A stretch of DNA of 64,000 nucleotides from Mycobacterium sp. WUMAC-067 (GTDB lineage Bacteria; Actinomycetota; Actinomycetes; Mycobacteriales; Mycobacteriaceae): positions 1-64,000 of the forward strand of contig NZ_JAEKMI010000017.1 in the NCBI RefSeq assembly GCF_020217485.1, given 5' to 3'. How positions within the stretch are numbered: position 1 is the stretch's first letter; each line of letters opens with the position of its first letter. Below the pieces are notes generated by a model, which ran no database searches, had not been told where the DNA came from, and saw only the letters and a program-made list of their open reading frames with translations. A program made the translations under genes and the position numbers. This document shows positions 8,154 to 17,658 of this stretch, piece by piece.

Positions 8154-11100
8154 GTGGGCTGGTTCAACGGGCCGCCGAGTTGGGCGGAAATGGAGCGGGT
8201 GCTCGACAGCAAGCCGCGCCGTGCCGGGGAGCCGGCGGGGCTTCCCGAGGACGCCCCGCTGTCGCGCAAGCGCGCGACGTATCGGCCGCCGGGTGACGGC
8301 CGGGCGCCCCACGCGTCCGTCGCTCATTCCGTGTCGTATGCCGAACTGCACGCGCATTCGGCGTTCAGCTTCTTAGACGGGGCGAGCACGCCCGAGGAGC
8401 TGGTCGAGGAGGCGGCGCGGCTGGGCCTGCGCGCCCTGGCGCTTACCGACCACGACGGCCTGTACGGGGCGGTGCGGTTCGCCGAGGCGGCCGCCGAGCT
8501 CGACATGCGTACCGTGTTCGGCGCCGAACTATCGCTGGGCTGCGAGGCCCGCACCGAGCGGCCCGATCCCGCCGGCCCGCACCTGCTGGTGCTGGCCCGC
8601 GGGCCCGAGGGTTACCGGCGGCTGTCGCGGCAACTGGCCGCGGCGCATCTGGCCGGCGGCGAGAAGGGCAAGCCCCGTTACGATTTCGACGCGCTGACCG
8701 AGGCCGCCGGCGGGCACTGGCACATCCTGACCGGATGCCGCAAAGGCCATGTGCGCCAAGCGCTTTCCGACGGCGGGCCCGCCGCGGCGGAGCAGGCGCT
8801 GGCCGACCTGGTGGACCGGTTCGGTGCCGGGCGGGTCAGCGTCGAGCTGACCCATCACGGTCAACCGCTCGACGACGAACGCAACGCGGCGCTGGCCGCC
8901 CTCGCGCCGCGCTTCGGCGTCGGCGTCGTCGCCACCACCGGCGCGCATTTCGCGGGGCCGTCGCGGCGCCGGCTGGCCATGGCGATGGGCGCCATCCGGG
9001 CCCGCGAGTCCCTGGATTCGGCCGCCGGGTGGCTGGCCCCGCTGGGCGGTTCGCACCTGCGTTCCGGTGCGGAGATGGCCCGGCTGTTCGCCGGGGGCCC
9101 CGAGGTGGTGACCGCGGCCGCCGAGCTGGGCGAGCAGTGCGCGTTCGGGCTGGCGCTCATCGCGCCGCAGCTGCCGCCGTTCGACGTGCCCGACGGGCAC
9201 ACCGAGGACAGCTGGCTGCGGCAGCTGACCATGGCCGGGGCGCGCGACCGCTACGGGCCGAGCGCACCGCGCGCCTACGCCCAGATCGAGCATGAGCTGA
9301 AAGTCATTGCTCAGCTGCGGTTTCCGGGCTACTTCCTGGTGGTGCACGACATCGCCCGGTTCTGCCGGGACAACAACATCCTGTGCCAGGGCAGGGGATC
9401 GGCGGCCAACTCCGCGGTCTGCTACGCCCTCGGCGTCACCGCCGTCGACCCGGTGGCCAACGAGCTGCTGTTCGAGCGCTTTCTGTCGCCGGCCCGCGAC
9501 GGGCCACCCGACATCGACATGGACATCGAGTCCGACCAGCGCGAAAAGGTCATCCAGTACGTCTACGACAAATACGGCCGGGACTACGCCGCCCAGGTCG
9601 CCAACGTCATCACCTACCGGGGGAAGATCGCGGTGCGCGACATGGCCCGCGCGCTGGGCTTCTCGCAGGGCCAGCAGGACGCGTGGAGCAAGCAGATCGG
9701 CCACTGGAGCGGGCTGGCGGACTCGCCGGACGTCGAGGGCATCCCCGAGCCGGTGGTCGACCTGGCGAACCAGATCCGGAACCTGCCGCGGCACATGGGA
9801 ATTCACTCCGGCGGCATGGTGATCTGTGACCGCCCCATCGCCGACGTGTGCCCGGTGGAGTGGGCGCGGATGGAGAACCGCAGCGTCCTGCAATGGGACA
9901 AAGACGACTGTGCGGCAATCGGTTTGGTGAAGTTCGACCTGCTCGGGCTGGGCATGCTCTCGGCGCTGCACTACGCGATCGACCTGGTGGCCGAGCACAA
10001 GGGGATCGAGGTGGACCTGGCCCGCCTCGACCTCTCCGAGCCGGCGGTGTACGAGATGCTGGCCCGCGCCGATTCCGTCGGCGTGTTCCAGGTGGAGTCG
10101 CGCGCGCAGATGGCCACCCTGCCGCGGCTGAAGCCGCGGGTGTTCTACGACCTGGTGGTCGAGGTCGCGCTGATCCGCCCCGGCCCCATCCAGGGCGGGT
10201 CGGTGCACCCCTACATCCGGCGGCGCAACGGCCTGGACCCGGTGGTCTACGACCACCCCTCCATGGAGCCGGCGCTGCGAAAGACGTTGGGGGTACCACT
10301 CTTTCAGGAGCAGCTGATGCAGCTCGCGGTCGACTGCGCCGGGTTTTCCGCCGCCGAGGCCGACCAGCTGCGCCGCGCCATGGGATCCAAGCGCTCCACC
10401 GAACGCATGCGACGGCTGCGCGGCCGGTTCTACGACGGCATGCGTGCGCTGCACGGCGCGCCCGACGAGGTGATCGACCGCACCTACGAAAAGCTGGAGG
10501 CCTTCGCCAATTTCGGTTTCCCGGAAAGCCACGCGCTGAGCTTCGCGTCGCTGGTGTTCTACTCGTCGTGGTTCAAGCTGCACCACCCGGCGGCGTTTTG
10601 CGCCGCGCTGCTGCGCGCCCAGCCGATGGGCTTCTACTCGCCGCAGTCGCTGGTGGCCGATGCCCGCCGGCACGGCGTGACGGTGCACGGCCCGGACGTC
10701 AACGCCAGCCTGGCGCACGCCACGTGCGAGAACGCCGGAACCGAGGTCCGGCTGGGTCTGGGTGCGGTCCGCCATATCGGAGACGACCTGGCCGAGCGGC
10801 TGGTCGAGGAACGAAAAGCCAACGGCCCGTTCACCTCTCTGCTGGATGTGACGTCGCGACTGCAATTGAGCGTGCCGCAGACCGAGGCGCTGGCCACCGC
10901 CGGGGCTTTTGCCTGCTTCGGCATGTCCCGGCGCGAGGGGCTGTGGGCGGCCGGGGCGGCGGCCACCCAGCGGCCGGGCCGCTTGCCCGGGGTGGGCTCG
11001 TCCTCGCACGTCCCGGCGTTGCCGGGGATGAGCGAGCTGGAACTGGCCGCCGCCGACGTGTGGGCCACCGGCATCTCCCCGGACAGTTACCCGACGCAGT

Positions 11101-11441
11101 TCCTGCGGGAAGACCTGGACGCGATGGGGGTGGTGCCCGCCGAGAAGCTGGGATCGGTGCCCGACGGCGACCGCGTGCTGATCGCCGGTGCGGTGACCCA
11201 CCGGCAGCGCCCCGGGACGGCCCAGGGGGTGACGTTCCTCAACCTGGAGGACGAAACCGGGATGGTCAACGTGCTCTGCGCGCCGGGGGTGTGGGCGCGG
11301 CACCGCAAGCTGGCGAACTCGGCGCCGGCGCTGCTGGTGCGCGGGCAGGTCCAAAACGCCAGCGGCGCGATCACCGTCGTCGCCGAGCGGTTGGGCCGCA
11401 TCACCCTGGCGGTCGGCTCGAAATCGCGCGACTTCCGGTGA
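8154..11441 (+). CDS. dnaE2: Error-prone DNA polymerase III alpha subunit DnaE2
   Basis: A 1095-residue C-family polymerase. DnaE2 carries out damage-induced translesion synthesis and is the main source of induced mutagenesis in mycobacteria, working with ImuA' and ImuB. The PHP domain begins at YAELHAHSAFSFLDGAS (about residue 62). The palm includes the catalytic acidic triplet in PDIDMDIE (about 452-459), and the NFGFPESHALSFA motif lies in the C-terminal half. The OB-fold and C-terminal segment (VLIAGAVTHRQRPGTAQG) are intact. The GTG start gives MGWFNGPPSWAEMERVL, as in Rv3370c. A LexA box and a -10 element lie immediately upstream. No imuA'/imuB genes are in the window. Confidence 0.95.
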   Translation: MGWFNGPPSWAEMERVLDSKPRRAGEPAGLPEDAPLSRKRATYRPPGDGRAPHASVAHSVSYAELHAHSAFSFLDGASTPEELVEEAARLGLRALALTDHDGLYGAVRFAEAAAELDMRTVFGAELSLGCEARTERPDPAGPHLLVLARGPEGYRRLSRQLAAAHLAGGEKGKPRYDFDALTEAAGGHWHILTGCRKGHVRQALSDGGPAAAEQALADLVDRFGAGRVSVELTHHGQPLDDERNAALAALAPRFGVGVVATTGAHFAGPSRRRLAMAMGAIRARESLDSAAGWLAPLGGSHLRSGAEMARLFAGGPEVVTAAAELGEQCAFGLALIAPQLPPFDVPDGHTEDSWLRQLTMAGARDRYGPSAPRAYAQIEHELKVIAQLRFPGYFLVVHDIARFCRDNNILCQGRGSAANSAVCYALGVTAVDPVANELLFERFLSPARDGPPDIDMDIESDQREKVIQYVYDKYGRDYAAQVANVITYRGKIAVRDMARALGFSQGQQDAWSKQIGHWSGLADSPDVEGIPEPVVDLANQIRNLPRHMGIHSGGMVICDRPIADVCPVEWARMENRSVLQWDKDDCAAIGLVKFDLLGLGMLSALHYAIDLVAEHKGIEVDLARLDLSEPAVYEMLARADSVGVFQVESRAQMATLPRLKPRVFYDLVVEVALIRPGPIQGGSVHPYIRRRNGLDPVVYDHPSMEPALRKTLGVPLFQEQLMQLAVDCAGFSAAEADQLRRAMGSKRSTERMRRLRGRFYDGMRALHGAPDEVIDRTYEKLEAFANFGFPESHALSFASLVFYSSWFKLHHPAAFCAALLRAQPMGFYSPQSLVADARRHGVTVHGPDVNASLAHATCENAGTEVRLGLGAVRHIGDDLAERLVEERKANGPFTSLLDVTSRLQLSVPQTEALATAGAFACFGMSRREGLWAAGAAATQRPGRLPGVGSSSHVPALPGMSELELAAADVWATGISPDSYPTQFLREDLDAMGVVPAEKLGSVPDGDRVLIAGAVTHRQRPGTAQGVTFLNLEDETGMVNVLCAPGVWARHRKLANSAPALLVRGQVQNASGAITVVAERLGRITLAVGSKSRDFR

Positions 11442-11530
11442 GAACCCTCCGCGAAACTGCAACTAGCGACGGTGTTACTCGAGAAACGCGTCGTGGAATA
11501 CAGTTTCGCGGCCGAAGGTAATCTCCACCC

Positions 11531-12175
11531 ATGACCCTCAACTTGTCTGTCGACGAACTGCTCACCACCACCCGTTCGGTCCGCAAGCGCCTCGACTTCG
11601 ACAAGCCGGTGGGCCGCGACGTGCTGATGGAATGCCTCGAACTGGCGCTGCAGGCGCCCACCGGCTCCAATTCGCAGGGCTGGCAGTGGGTGTTCGTCGA
11701 GGACGCCGAGAAGAAGAAGGCGATCGCCGACGTCTACCTGGCCAACGCCCGCGACTACCTCAGCGCTCCGGGGGCCGAGTACCCCGAGGGGGACACCCGT
11801 GGTGAGCGGATGCCCAAGGTCAAGGACTCCGCCACCTACCTCGCCGAGCACATGCACTCCGCGCCGGTGCTGTTGATCCCCTGCCTCGAGGGCCGCCCGG
11901 ACAAGTCGCCGTTGGGTGGGGTGTCGTTCTGGGCGTCGCTGTTCCCGGCGGTCTGGAGCTTCTGCCTGGCGCTGCGCTCGCGGGGACTGGGGTCGTGCTG
12001 GACGACGCTGCACCTGCTGCGCGACGGCGAGCAACAGGTCGCCGAGGTCCTCGGCATTCCGCACGACCGCTACAGCCAGGGCGGCCTGTTCCCGATCGCC
12101 TACACCAAGGGCACCGACTTCCGCCCGGCCAAGCGGCTGCCCGCCGAGCAGCTCACGCACTGGGACAGCTGGTGA
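11531..12175 (+). CDS. Nitroreductase-family FMN oxidoreductase (Rv3368c type)
   Basis: A 214-residue single-domain nitroreductase-fold protein matching Rv3368c. The FMN-binding RSVRKRLDF (residues 16-24) and APTGSNSQGWQW (about 45-56) are present, together with the LRSRGLGSCWTT segment near residue 150. The family reduces nitro compounds or other acceptors with NAD(P)H; the physiological substrate is unknown. It follows dnaE2 on the same strand after an 89-nt gap. It converges closely with trmL (4 nt between stop codons). Confidence 0.88.
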   Translation: MTLNLSVDELLTTTRSVRKRLDFDKPVGRDVLMECLELALQAPTGSNSQGWQWVFVEDAEKKKAIADVYLANARDYLSAPGAEYPEGDTRGERMPKVKDSATYLAEHMHSAPVLLIPCLEGRPDKSPLGGVSFWASLFPAVWSFCLALRSRGLGSCWTTLHLLRDGEQQVAEVLGIPHDRYSQGGLFPIAYTKGTDFRPAKRLPAEQLTHWDSW

Positions 12176-12178
12176 CCC

Positions 12179-12640
12179 CTAGCTGCCGGCGTACTCGTGC
12201 TGCCGCCACGCCTCGTAGACGGCGATCGCCGCGGCGTTGGAAAGGTTCAGCGAGCGCCGGCCCGCCAGCATCGGGATGCGGACCTGCGCGGTGATGAGCG
12301 GGTCGGCCAGCGTCGCCGCGTCCAGCCCGGTGGGCTCGGGGCCGAACATCAGCACGTCGCCGGCGCGGTAGCGCACGTCGGCGAACGAGGTGGGCGCGTG
12401 CGAGGTGAACGCGAACACCCGCTCGGGTGACAACGCGTCCCAGGCCGCCGCCAGCGAGGCATGCACGGTGACCGAGGCCAGGTCGTGGTAGTCCAGCCCC
12501 GCCCGTCGCAGCTTGGGTTCGGACAGGTCGAAACCCATCGGTTCGACCAGATGCAATTCGCAGCCCGTCGCCGCCGCCGTCCGGATGGCGTTGCCCGTGT
12601 TGGGGGCGATGCGCGGGGAGTAGAACATCAGCTTGAACAC
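12179..12640 (-). CDS. trmL: tRNA (cytidine/uridine-2'-O)-methyltransferase TrmL (SpoU family)
   Basis: A 153-residue minimal SPOUT methyltransferase that 2'-O-methylates the wobble nucleotide of leucine tRNAs in characterised homologues. It shows the TrmL opening MFYSPRIAPNTGNAIRT (residues 5-21). The trefoil-knot SAM motifs MFGPEPTGL and IPMLAGRRSLNLSNAAAIAVYE are also present. It corresponds to Rv3366 (spoU). Translation starts at GTG 12640. CATTAT on the minus strand ends 6 nt before it, and there is no Shine-Dalgarno sequence, so the message is probably leaderless. It is divergent from a methyltransferase gene only 17 nt away. Confidence 0.9.
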   Translation of the reverse strand: MFKLMFYSPRIAPNTGNAIRTAAATGCELHLVEPMGFDLSEPKLRRAGLDYHDLASVTVHASLAAAWDALSPERVFAFTSHAPTSFADVRYRAGDVLMFGPEPTGLDAATLADPLITAQVRIPMLAGRRSLNLSNAAAIAVYEAWRQHEYAGS

Positions 12641-12657
12641 AACGCGATAATGGTCGC
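12641..12657. promoter_or_regulatory. Bidirectional symmetric -10 element between trmL and a methyltransferase
   Basis: The 17-nt gap between divergent start codons holds GATAAT (12646-12651, plus strand) and the overlapping CATTAT (12652-12647, minus strand). Each hexamer ends exactly 6 nt before its own start codon. One AT-rich core therefore appears to serve as the -10 box on both strands for two leaderless mRNAs. The sequence is seen; the promoter function is inferred. Confidence 0.55.
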
Positions 12658-13263
12658 ATGGTCGAGCAGAGCATTTGGATGCAGAAGGTCGCTGCCGATC
12701 CCGGGCATTCCCATTGGTATATCGAGCGATTCCGCGCCATGGCCCGCGCGGGCGACGACCTGGCCGGTGAGGCCCGCTTCGTGGACGCCATGGCGCCCCG
12801 CGGCGCCCGCATCCTCGACGCCGGCTGCGGGCCCGGCCGGTTGGGCGGCTACCTCGCCGACGCCGGCCACCGGGTGGTCGGCGTGGACGTCGACCCCGCG
12901 CTCATCGCCGCGGCCGAGCAGGACCATCCCGGACCCCGGTGGCTCGTCGGCGACCTCGCCGAGCTTGACCTGCCCGCACGCGGCATCGCCGAACCGTTCG
13001 ACGTCATCGTCTCCGCCGGTAACGTCATGACGTTTTTGGCCCCCAGCACCCGGGTCCAGGTGCTGAGCCGGCTGCGCGCCCACGTCGCCGACGACGGCCG
13101 CGCGGCGATCGGCTTCGGCGCCGGCCGCGACTATGACTTCGAGGTGTTTCTGGGCGACGCGGTCGACGCGGGATTCGCGATCGATGTGCTGCTGTCCACC
13201 TGGGACCTGCGGCCGTTCACCGACGACTCCGACTTCCTGGTGGCAATCCTTCGGCCCGCCTAG
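12658..13263 (+). CDS. Class I SAM-dependent methyltransferase
   Basis: A 201-residue methyltransferase of the small-molecule type. SAM motif I is ILDAGCGPGRLGGYLA (about residues 48-63), the acidic post-I residue lies in VVGVDVDP, and the motif II region is FDVIVSAGNVM. No substrate-specific domain is visible and I cannot name the acceptor. It starts 6 nt after a -10-like GATAAT shared with the divergent trmL and has no ribosome binding site, so it should be leaderless. No operon partner lies downstream; the conservon operon begins about 185 nt later. Confidence 0.85.
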   Translation: MVEQSIWMQKVAADPGHSHWYIERFRAMARAGDDLAGEARFVDAMAPRGARILDAGCGPGRLGGYLADAGHRVVGVDVDPALIAAAEQDHPGPRWLVGDLAELDLPARGIAEPFDVIVSAGNVMTFLAPSTRVQVLSRLRAHVADDGRAAIGFGAGRDYDFEVFLGDAVDAGFAIDVLLSTWDLRPFTDDSDFLVAILRPA

Positions 13264-13447
13264 AGTTTTCGCGGATCCGTGTTTGCCAGGGGTGACCGCG
13301 GGCGCGCGCCGCCACCTTGGAGGGACCTGTCTGCTCAGTAACGATTCTGGTGGGCTGGGCCGCGGGCTGTCATACTCGTCGGATTGCCACACTTACACGC
13401 GCGCGCCTATCTGGCACGGGGCGGGTGGAAATAAAGCAGGAAGTTTT

Positions 13448-13516
13448 ATGAGCCTCTCGTTTTGTTCAGCGCTCAGGGTCAGCGCAGCGGCCGGTCGCGC
13501 GGCCGCGATGACGTGA
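13448..13516 (+). CDS. Putative 22-residue leader peptide coupled to the conservon kinase
   Basis: A short frame, MSLSFCSALRVSAAAGRAAA followed by MT, starts at ATG 13448 behind AGGAAG (13438-13443) with a 4-nt spacer. Its stop codon TGA overlaps the GTG start of the kinase gene (GTGA, 13513-13516). The kinase start has no ribosome binding site of its own. Together these suggest translational coupling. The arrangement is seen; translation of the peptide is inferred, and this could also be an untranslated leader. Confidence 0.4.
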   Translation: MSLSFCSALRVSAAAGRAAAMT

Positions 13517-16302
13517 CCATGTTCAGCCGCCCGGCCGCTGCGGCCGAGGCGGACGCCTCCCCGCCCGCACCGGTTCGCGCCGCCGACGCGGCGGTCAAAC
13601 GCCCGCCCGCCTGGTCGCTGGGCAACTGGCCGGTCGGCTGGAAGGTGCTGGCGATCGTGCTGGTGCCGCTGATCTTGGCGACGGTGTTCGGTGTGCTTCG
13701 CATCCACGCCGCGATGGACAGCGCGGCGGGCCTGAAACTGGCCGCCACCCGCGCCGACGTGGTTCCGACGATCACCAAATACATGTCGGCGCTGGACGTC
13801 GCGCTGCAGGCCGGTTCCACCGGGCGCGACGTCGAGGGCGCCAAGAAGAACTACGAGGCCCGCAAAGGCGAACTGCAGGGCAGGCTGGCCGACACCGACG
13901 TCACCGACGACGTCCGATCGGGCCTCAACACCCTGCTCGACGGCGGCCAGATGCTGGTGAACAAGGCGTCTGACAACGGCCTCGGCCTGCGGGAACGGGT
14001 GACCCTCTACGCGCCGATCCTGTTGACGGCCGAAGACGTCATCAATGCATCGGTGCGCGTCGACGACGAGCACATCCGCGCCCAGGCGCAGGGATTGAGC
14101 CGGGCGGTCGGCGCGCGCGGGCAGATGACGATGCAAAAGATCCTCATCACCCGCGGGGCGGACCTGCCCGAGCCGCAGCTGCGCACCTCGATGACCACCC
14201 TGGCGGGCACCGAACCGTCGACGCTGTTCGGCATGAGCGAAGTGCTCGGGGCCGGGTCGCCCGAGGCCAAGACGCTGCAACAGCAGATGGTGACCCGGAT
14301 GGCGATGATGTCCGATCCCGCCAGCGTGCTCGTCGACAACCCCGATCTGTTGCGGTCCATCCAAGCCACCGACGACATCGCCGAACAGGTCATCAAGAAC
14401 GTCACCGCCTCGGTGACCAAGGCGGTGCACGCCCAGGCCGCCGACCGGCGCCACGCGGCCATCGTCGACACCGTGTTGGTGCTGGCCGCGATCGTCGTCG
14501 CGCTGCTCGTGGTGCTGCTGGTGGCGCGCGCGCTGGTGCGGCCGCTGCGCATCCTGCGCGACGGCGCGCTCAAGGTCGCCCACACCGATCTCGAGGAGGA
14601 GATCGCCCACGTGAAAGCCGGTGGGGCCGAACCGATTCCGACGCCACTGCCGGTGTACACCACCGAGGAGATCGGCCAGGTCGCCCACGCCGTCGACGAA
14701 CTGCACGCCCAGGCCCTGCTGCTGGCCGGCGACGAGGCGCGGCTGCGGCTGCTGGTCAACGACATGTTCGAGACCATGTCGCGGCGCAGCCGCTCGCTGG
14801 TCGACCAGCAGCTGGCGCTCATCGACCGGCTCGAGCGCAACGAGGAGAATCCCGAGCGCCTCGACAGCCTGTTCCGGCTGGACCACCTGGCGGCGCGGCT
14901 GCGCCGCAACAGCGCCAACCTGCTGGTGCTGGCCGGCGCGCAGCTCGCGCGCGACCAGCGCGACCCGGTGCCGCTGGAGACGGTGGTCAGCGCCGCGGTG
15001 TCCGAGGTCGAGGACTATCGCCGCGTCGAGATCGCCGGGCTGCCCGAGTGCGCACTGGCCGGCGCGGCCGCGGGCGGCGCCATCCATCTGTTCGCCGAGC
15101 TGATCGACAACGCGCTGCGCTACTCGCCGCCGACGACGTCCGTAAGGGTCTCGGCGTCCCGCGGTGGCGACGGGGGAGTCGTGGTGCGGATCGCGGACTC
15201 CGGCCTGGGGATGAACGACGCCGACCGGCGCATCGCCAACATGCGGCTGCAGGCCGGCGGCGACGTCAGCCCAGACAACGCGCGCCACATGGGGCTTTTC
15301 GTGGTCGGCCGGATCGCGGACCGGCACGGCATCCGGGTGGGGCTGCGCGGCCCCGCGGCCAACGAGGCGGGCTCGGGCACCACCGCCGAGGTCTACCTGC
15401 CGCGCACGGTGCTCACCGGCCTGGCCCCCGCGGAAACGGCTGCGCCCCGGCACATTCGGGCGGTGTCGTCTCCGAGCGCCAAACTCGCCAGCGCGATCGC
15501 CGCGCCCCCGGCCGCCGAGGACGCCGGGCGCCGCGACGGTACCCGCGAGCCGGCGGCCCGCAACGCCGGGCCCGCGCCCGGGCCCTCGGTCACCCTGCTG
15601 CCGCGGCGCAACCCGGGTTCCAGCGGCATCACCGAGGTCCCGGCCCCACCCGCCGAACAACCGCCCCCGCAGCGGCGGCGCGAACTCGCGACCCCCTGGT
15701 GGGAAAACGCGCCCAAGTCCGCGCCGGCCGCCCGGCCCGCGGAGCCGAGGGCCACGCCGCAGCCCGCGCCCACCCCCACACCGGAGCCCACACCGGCGCC
15801 GGCCCCACCGGTGCGGGCGGCATCGGACACCTCGGCCTTCTTCGCCGCCCGGCCCCGCGAACCCCGCGAGGACAAGCCCGCCAGCCCGCCCACCGACGAT
15901 GACGTCATCTACCGGCGGATGCTCTCGGAGATGCTGGGCGACCCCCATGACCTGGTGAACAGCCCCGACCTGGACTGGCAGTCGGTCTGGGACCGCGGCT
16001 GGACGCTGGCGGCGGCCGCCGAGGACAAGCCCGTCGAGTCGCACACCACCGACCACGGACTGCCGGTCCGCACCCCCGGCGCCCGGCTGGTGCCCGGCGG
16101 TGCCAACGGAACCGGGCTGACCGAACGGGACGAGCCCGAGCACGGACTCAACGGCAGATCGCCGTCGCACCGGGAGCCGCAGCACGCGGCCGTCACCCGG
16201 GATCCCGAGGCGGTGCGCGCCTCGTTCAGTAACCATTTCGGCGGCGTGCGCACCGGACGCTCGCACGCCCGCGACACGGAACAAGGACCCGACCAACAAT
16301 GA
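13513..16302 (+). CDS. Conservon sensor histidine kinase-like protein (Rv3365c type, CvnA)
   Basis: A membrane sensor of about 929 residues and the first gene of a conservon (cvn). A transmembrane helix near residues 40-60 ([18 protein letters not shown]) precedes an extracytoplasmic nitrate/nitrite-sensing-like helical domain. A second helix ([23 protein letters not shown]) leads to a HAMP region. A GHKL ATPase domain follows, with N-box [11 protein letters not shown] and G-box ADSGLGMND. The last roughly 270 residues are Pro/Ala-rich and disordered-looking. No clear phospho-accepting H-box was seen, as is usual for CvnA proteins. GTG 13513 (MTMFSRP) is chosen because Rv3365c begins MTMFARP; the frame also extends upstream to 13462. 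Downstream genes overlap or follow closely. Confidence 0.88.
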   Translation: MTMFSRPAAAAEADASPPAPVRAADAAVKRPPAWSLGNWPVGWKVLAIVLVPLILATVFGVLRIHAAMDSAAGLKLAATRADVVPTITKYMSALDVALQAGSTGRDVEGAKKNYEARKGELQGRLADTDVTDDVRSGLNTLLDGGQMLVNKASDNGLGLRERVTLYAPILLTAEDVINASVRVDDEHIRAQAQGLSRAVGARGQMTMQKILITRGADLPEPQLRTSMTTLAGTEPSTLFGMSEVLGAGSPEAKTLQQQMVTRMAMMSDPASVLVDNPDLLRSIQATDDIAEQVIKNVTASVTKAVHAQAADRRHAAIVDTVLVLAAIVVALLVVLLVARALVRPLRILRDGALKVAHTDLEEEIAHVKAGGAEPIPTPLPVYTTEEIGQVAHAVDELHAQALLLAGDEARLRLLVNDMFETMSRRSRSLVDQQLALIDRLERNEENPERLDSLFRLDHLAARLRRNSANLLVLAGAQLARDQRDPVPLETVVSAAVSEVEDYRRVEIAGLPECALAGAAAGGAIHLFAELIDNALRYSPPTTSVRVSASRGGDGGVVVRIADSGLGMNDADRRIANMRLQAGGDVSPDNARHMGLFVVGRIADRHGIRVGLRGPAANEAGSGTTAEVYLPRTVLTGLAPAETAAPRHIRAVSSPSAKLASAIAAPPAAEDAGRRDGTREPAARNAGPAPGPSVTLLPRRNPGSSGITEVPAPPAEQPPPQRRRELATPWWENAPKSAPAARPAEPRATPQPAPTPTPEPTPAPAPPVRAASDTSAFFAARPREPREDKPASPPTDDDVIYRRMLSEMLGDPHDLVNSPDLDWQSVWDRGWTLAAAAEDKPVESHTTDHGLPVRTPGARLVPGGANGTGLTERDEPEHGLNGRSPSHREPQHAAVTRDPEAVRASFSNHFGGVRTGRSHARDTEQGPDQQ

Positions 16303-16700
16303 CCTCACCCGACACCTCACTGGACTGGCTGGTGACCAGGTTCGCCCGCGAGGTCCCCGGCGTCGCGCACGCGCTGCTGGTGTCCGTCGACGGGCTGCCC
16401 ATCGCCGCCAGCGAGCACCTGCCCAGGGAACGCGCCGACCAGCTGGCCGCCGTCGCCTCCGGGCTGGCCAGCCTGGCGACGGGCGCCGCGCAGCTCTTCG
16501 AGGGTGGGCAGGTGCTGCAATCGGTGGTCGAGATGCAGAACGGCTACCTGTTGTTGATGCGCGTCGGGGACGGCTCGCACCTGGCGACGCTCGCGGCGAC
16601 GTCGTGCGACATCGGTCAGATCGGCTACGAGATGGCCGTGCTCGTCGAACGGGTCGGGGGCGTGGTGCAGTCGACCCGCCGGTCCGCCGCCCACTCGTGA
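16299..16700 (+). CDS. Roadblock/LC7 domain protein (CvnB)
   Basis: A 133-residue Roadblock/LC7-fold protein matching Rv3364c. It contains the typical [30 protein letters not shown] core (residues 6-36), and ends with a helix, [12 protein letters not shown]. In conservons this protein works with the small GTPase, probably as its regulator or adaptor. ATG overlaps the kinase stop codon (ATGA), indicating coupled translation. M. tuberculosis Rv3364c has been reported to act on host cells after secretion; nothing in this sequence shows an export signal. Confidence 0.9.
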   Translation: MTSPDTSLDWLVTRFAREVPGVAHALLVSVDGLPIAASEHLPRERADQLAAVASGLASLATGAAQLFEGGQVLQSVVEMQNGYLLLMRVGDGSHLATLAATSCDIGQIGYEMAVLVERVGGVVQSTRRSAAHS

Positions 16701-16706
16701 GCTGCG

Positions 16707-17090
16707 ATGGACACCCCCGAGACCTGGCCCGCACACCGTAAGGGGAACCTGGTCCGCCCGTACACCCTGACGTCCGGACGGACCGACACGAACGTCGAGC
16801 TGCCCCTGGAAGCGCCGCTTCAGACGCTGCAGGCCGGCCCGCCCCACCGGTGGCCGCCCAACGATGCGCGGGGCAGAATCATCCAGCTGTGCGGCCAGGG
16901 CCCGCCGAGCCCGTCGGTCGCCGAAATCTCGGCCCGGCTGGACCTACCGCTCGGCGTCGCGCGCGTCCTGGTCGGGGATCTGGTGCTGTCCGGCTACCTT
17001 CGGGTGCACAGGACGTTGTCCGAGCGTTCGACCCGTGATGAGCGCCACGAACTCATAGGAAGGACTCTGCGTGGCTTACGCGCACTCTGA
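16707..17090 (+). CDS. DUF742 protein (CvnC)
   Basis: A 127-residue DUF742 protein matching Rv3363c. It has the characteristic opening LVRPYTLTSGRT (about residues 15-26) and a winged-helix-like C-terminal part (SPSVAEISARLDLPLGVARVLVGDLVLSGYL). It is the third conservon gene. It starts 6 nt after the Roadblock gene and its end overlaps the GTPase start by 20 nt. DUF742 proteins form part of the sensor-GTPase complex of conservons; the biochemical role is not known. Confidence 0.88.
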   Translation: MDTPETWPAHRKGNLVRPYTLTSGRTDTNVELPLEAPLQTLQAGPPHRWPPNDARGRIIQLCGQGPPSPSVAEISARLDLPLGVARVLVGDLVLSGYLRVHRTLSERSTRDERHELIGRTLRGLRAL

Positions 17091-17658
17091 GGTGCAGCCC
17101 GATTCCGGCGCTCACGCGTCGACGAAGATCGTGATCGCCGGCGGGTTCGGGGCCGGCAAGACGACGTTCGTCGGGGCGGTTTCCGAGATCATGCCGCTGC
17201 GCACCGAGGCGATGCTCACCGACGCCTCGACCGGCGTCGACGCGCTCGAGGCCACCCCGGACAAGCGGACCACCACGGTCGCGATGGACTTCGGCCGGAT
17301 CACCCTGGCCGAAGACCTGGTGCTCTACCTTTTCGGCACGCCGGGGCAGCGCCGCTTCTGGTTCATGTGGGACGACCTGGTCCGCGGCGCGATCGGTGCG
17401 GTGGTGCTGGTCGACTGCCGGCGCCTGCAGGACAGCTTCGCCGCCGTCGACTTCTTCGAGCACCGCAACCTGCCGTTTTTGGTCGCGGTCAACGAGTTCG
17501 ACGGGGCGCCGCGCTACCCGGTCGACGAGGTGCGCGAAGCGCTGACCCTGCCCCCGCACATTCCGGTGATCACGGTCGACGCCCGCGATCGCCGGTCGGC
17601 GACCGACGCCCTGATCGCGGTCAGCGAATACGCCCTGGCCAGCCTGACGCCCAATTGA
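17071..17658 (+). CDS. Conservon small GTPase (CvnD, MfpB type)
   Basis: A 195-residue ATP/GTP-binding protein matching Rv3362c. The P-loop is GGFGAGKTT (residues 24-32) and the G3-like segment is LFGTPGQRRFWFMW. NEFD serves as the NKxD-like specificity motif (VAVNEFDG). In M. smegmatis the equivalent GTPase, MfpB, modulates MfpA activity toward gyrase. The GTG start overlaps the DUF742 gene. Its stop TGA overlaps the TTG start of mfpA by 4 nt (TTGA). Confidence 0.9.
   Translation: MAYAHSEVQPDSGAHASTKIVIAGGFGAGKTTFVGAVSEIMPLRTEAMLTDASTGVDALEATPDKRTTTVAMDFGRITLAEDLVLYLFGTPGQRRFWFMWDDLVRGAIGAVVLVDCRRLQDSFAAVDFFEHRNLPFLVAVNEFDGAPRYPVDEVREALTLPPHIPVITVDARDRRSATDALIAVSEYALASLTPN

Noticed and set aside
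8529..11462. A 977-codon minus-strand frame opposite dnaE2
   Set aside because: Composition is typical of an antisense shadow and the plus-strand frame is unmistakably DnaE2.
13393..16734. A 1113-codon minus-strand frame opposite the conservon kinase
   Set aside because: No family similarity; the plus-strand frame has membrane helices and an ATPase domain.
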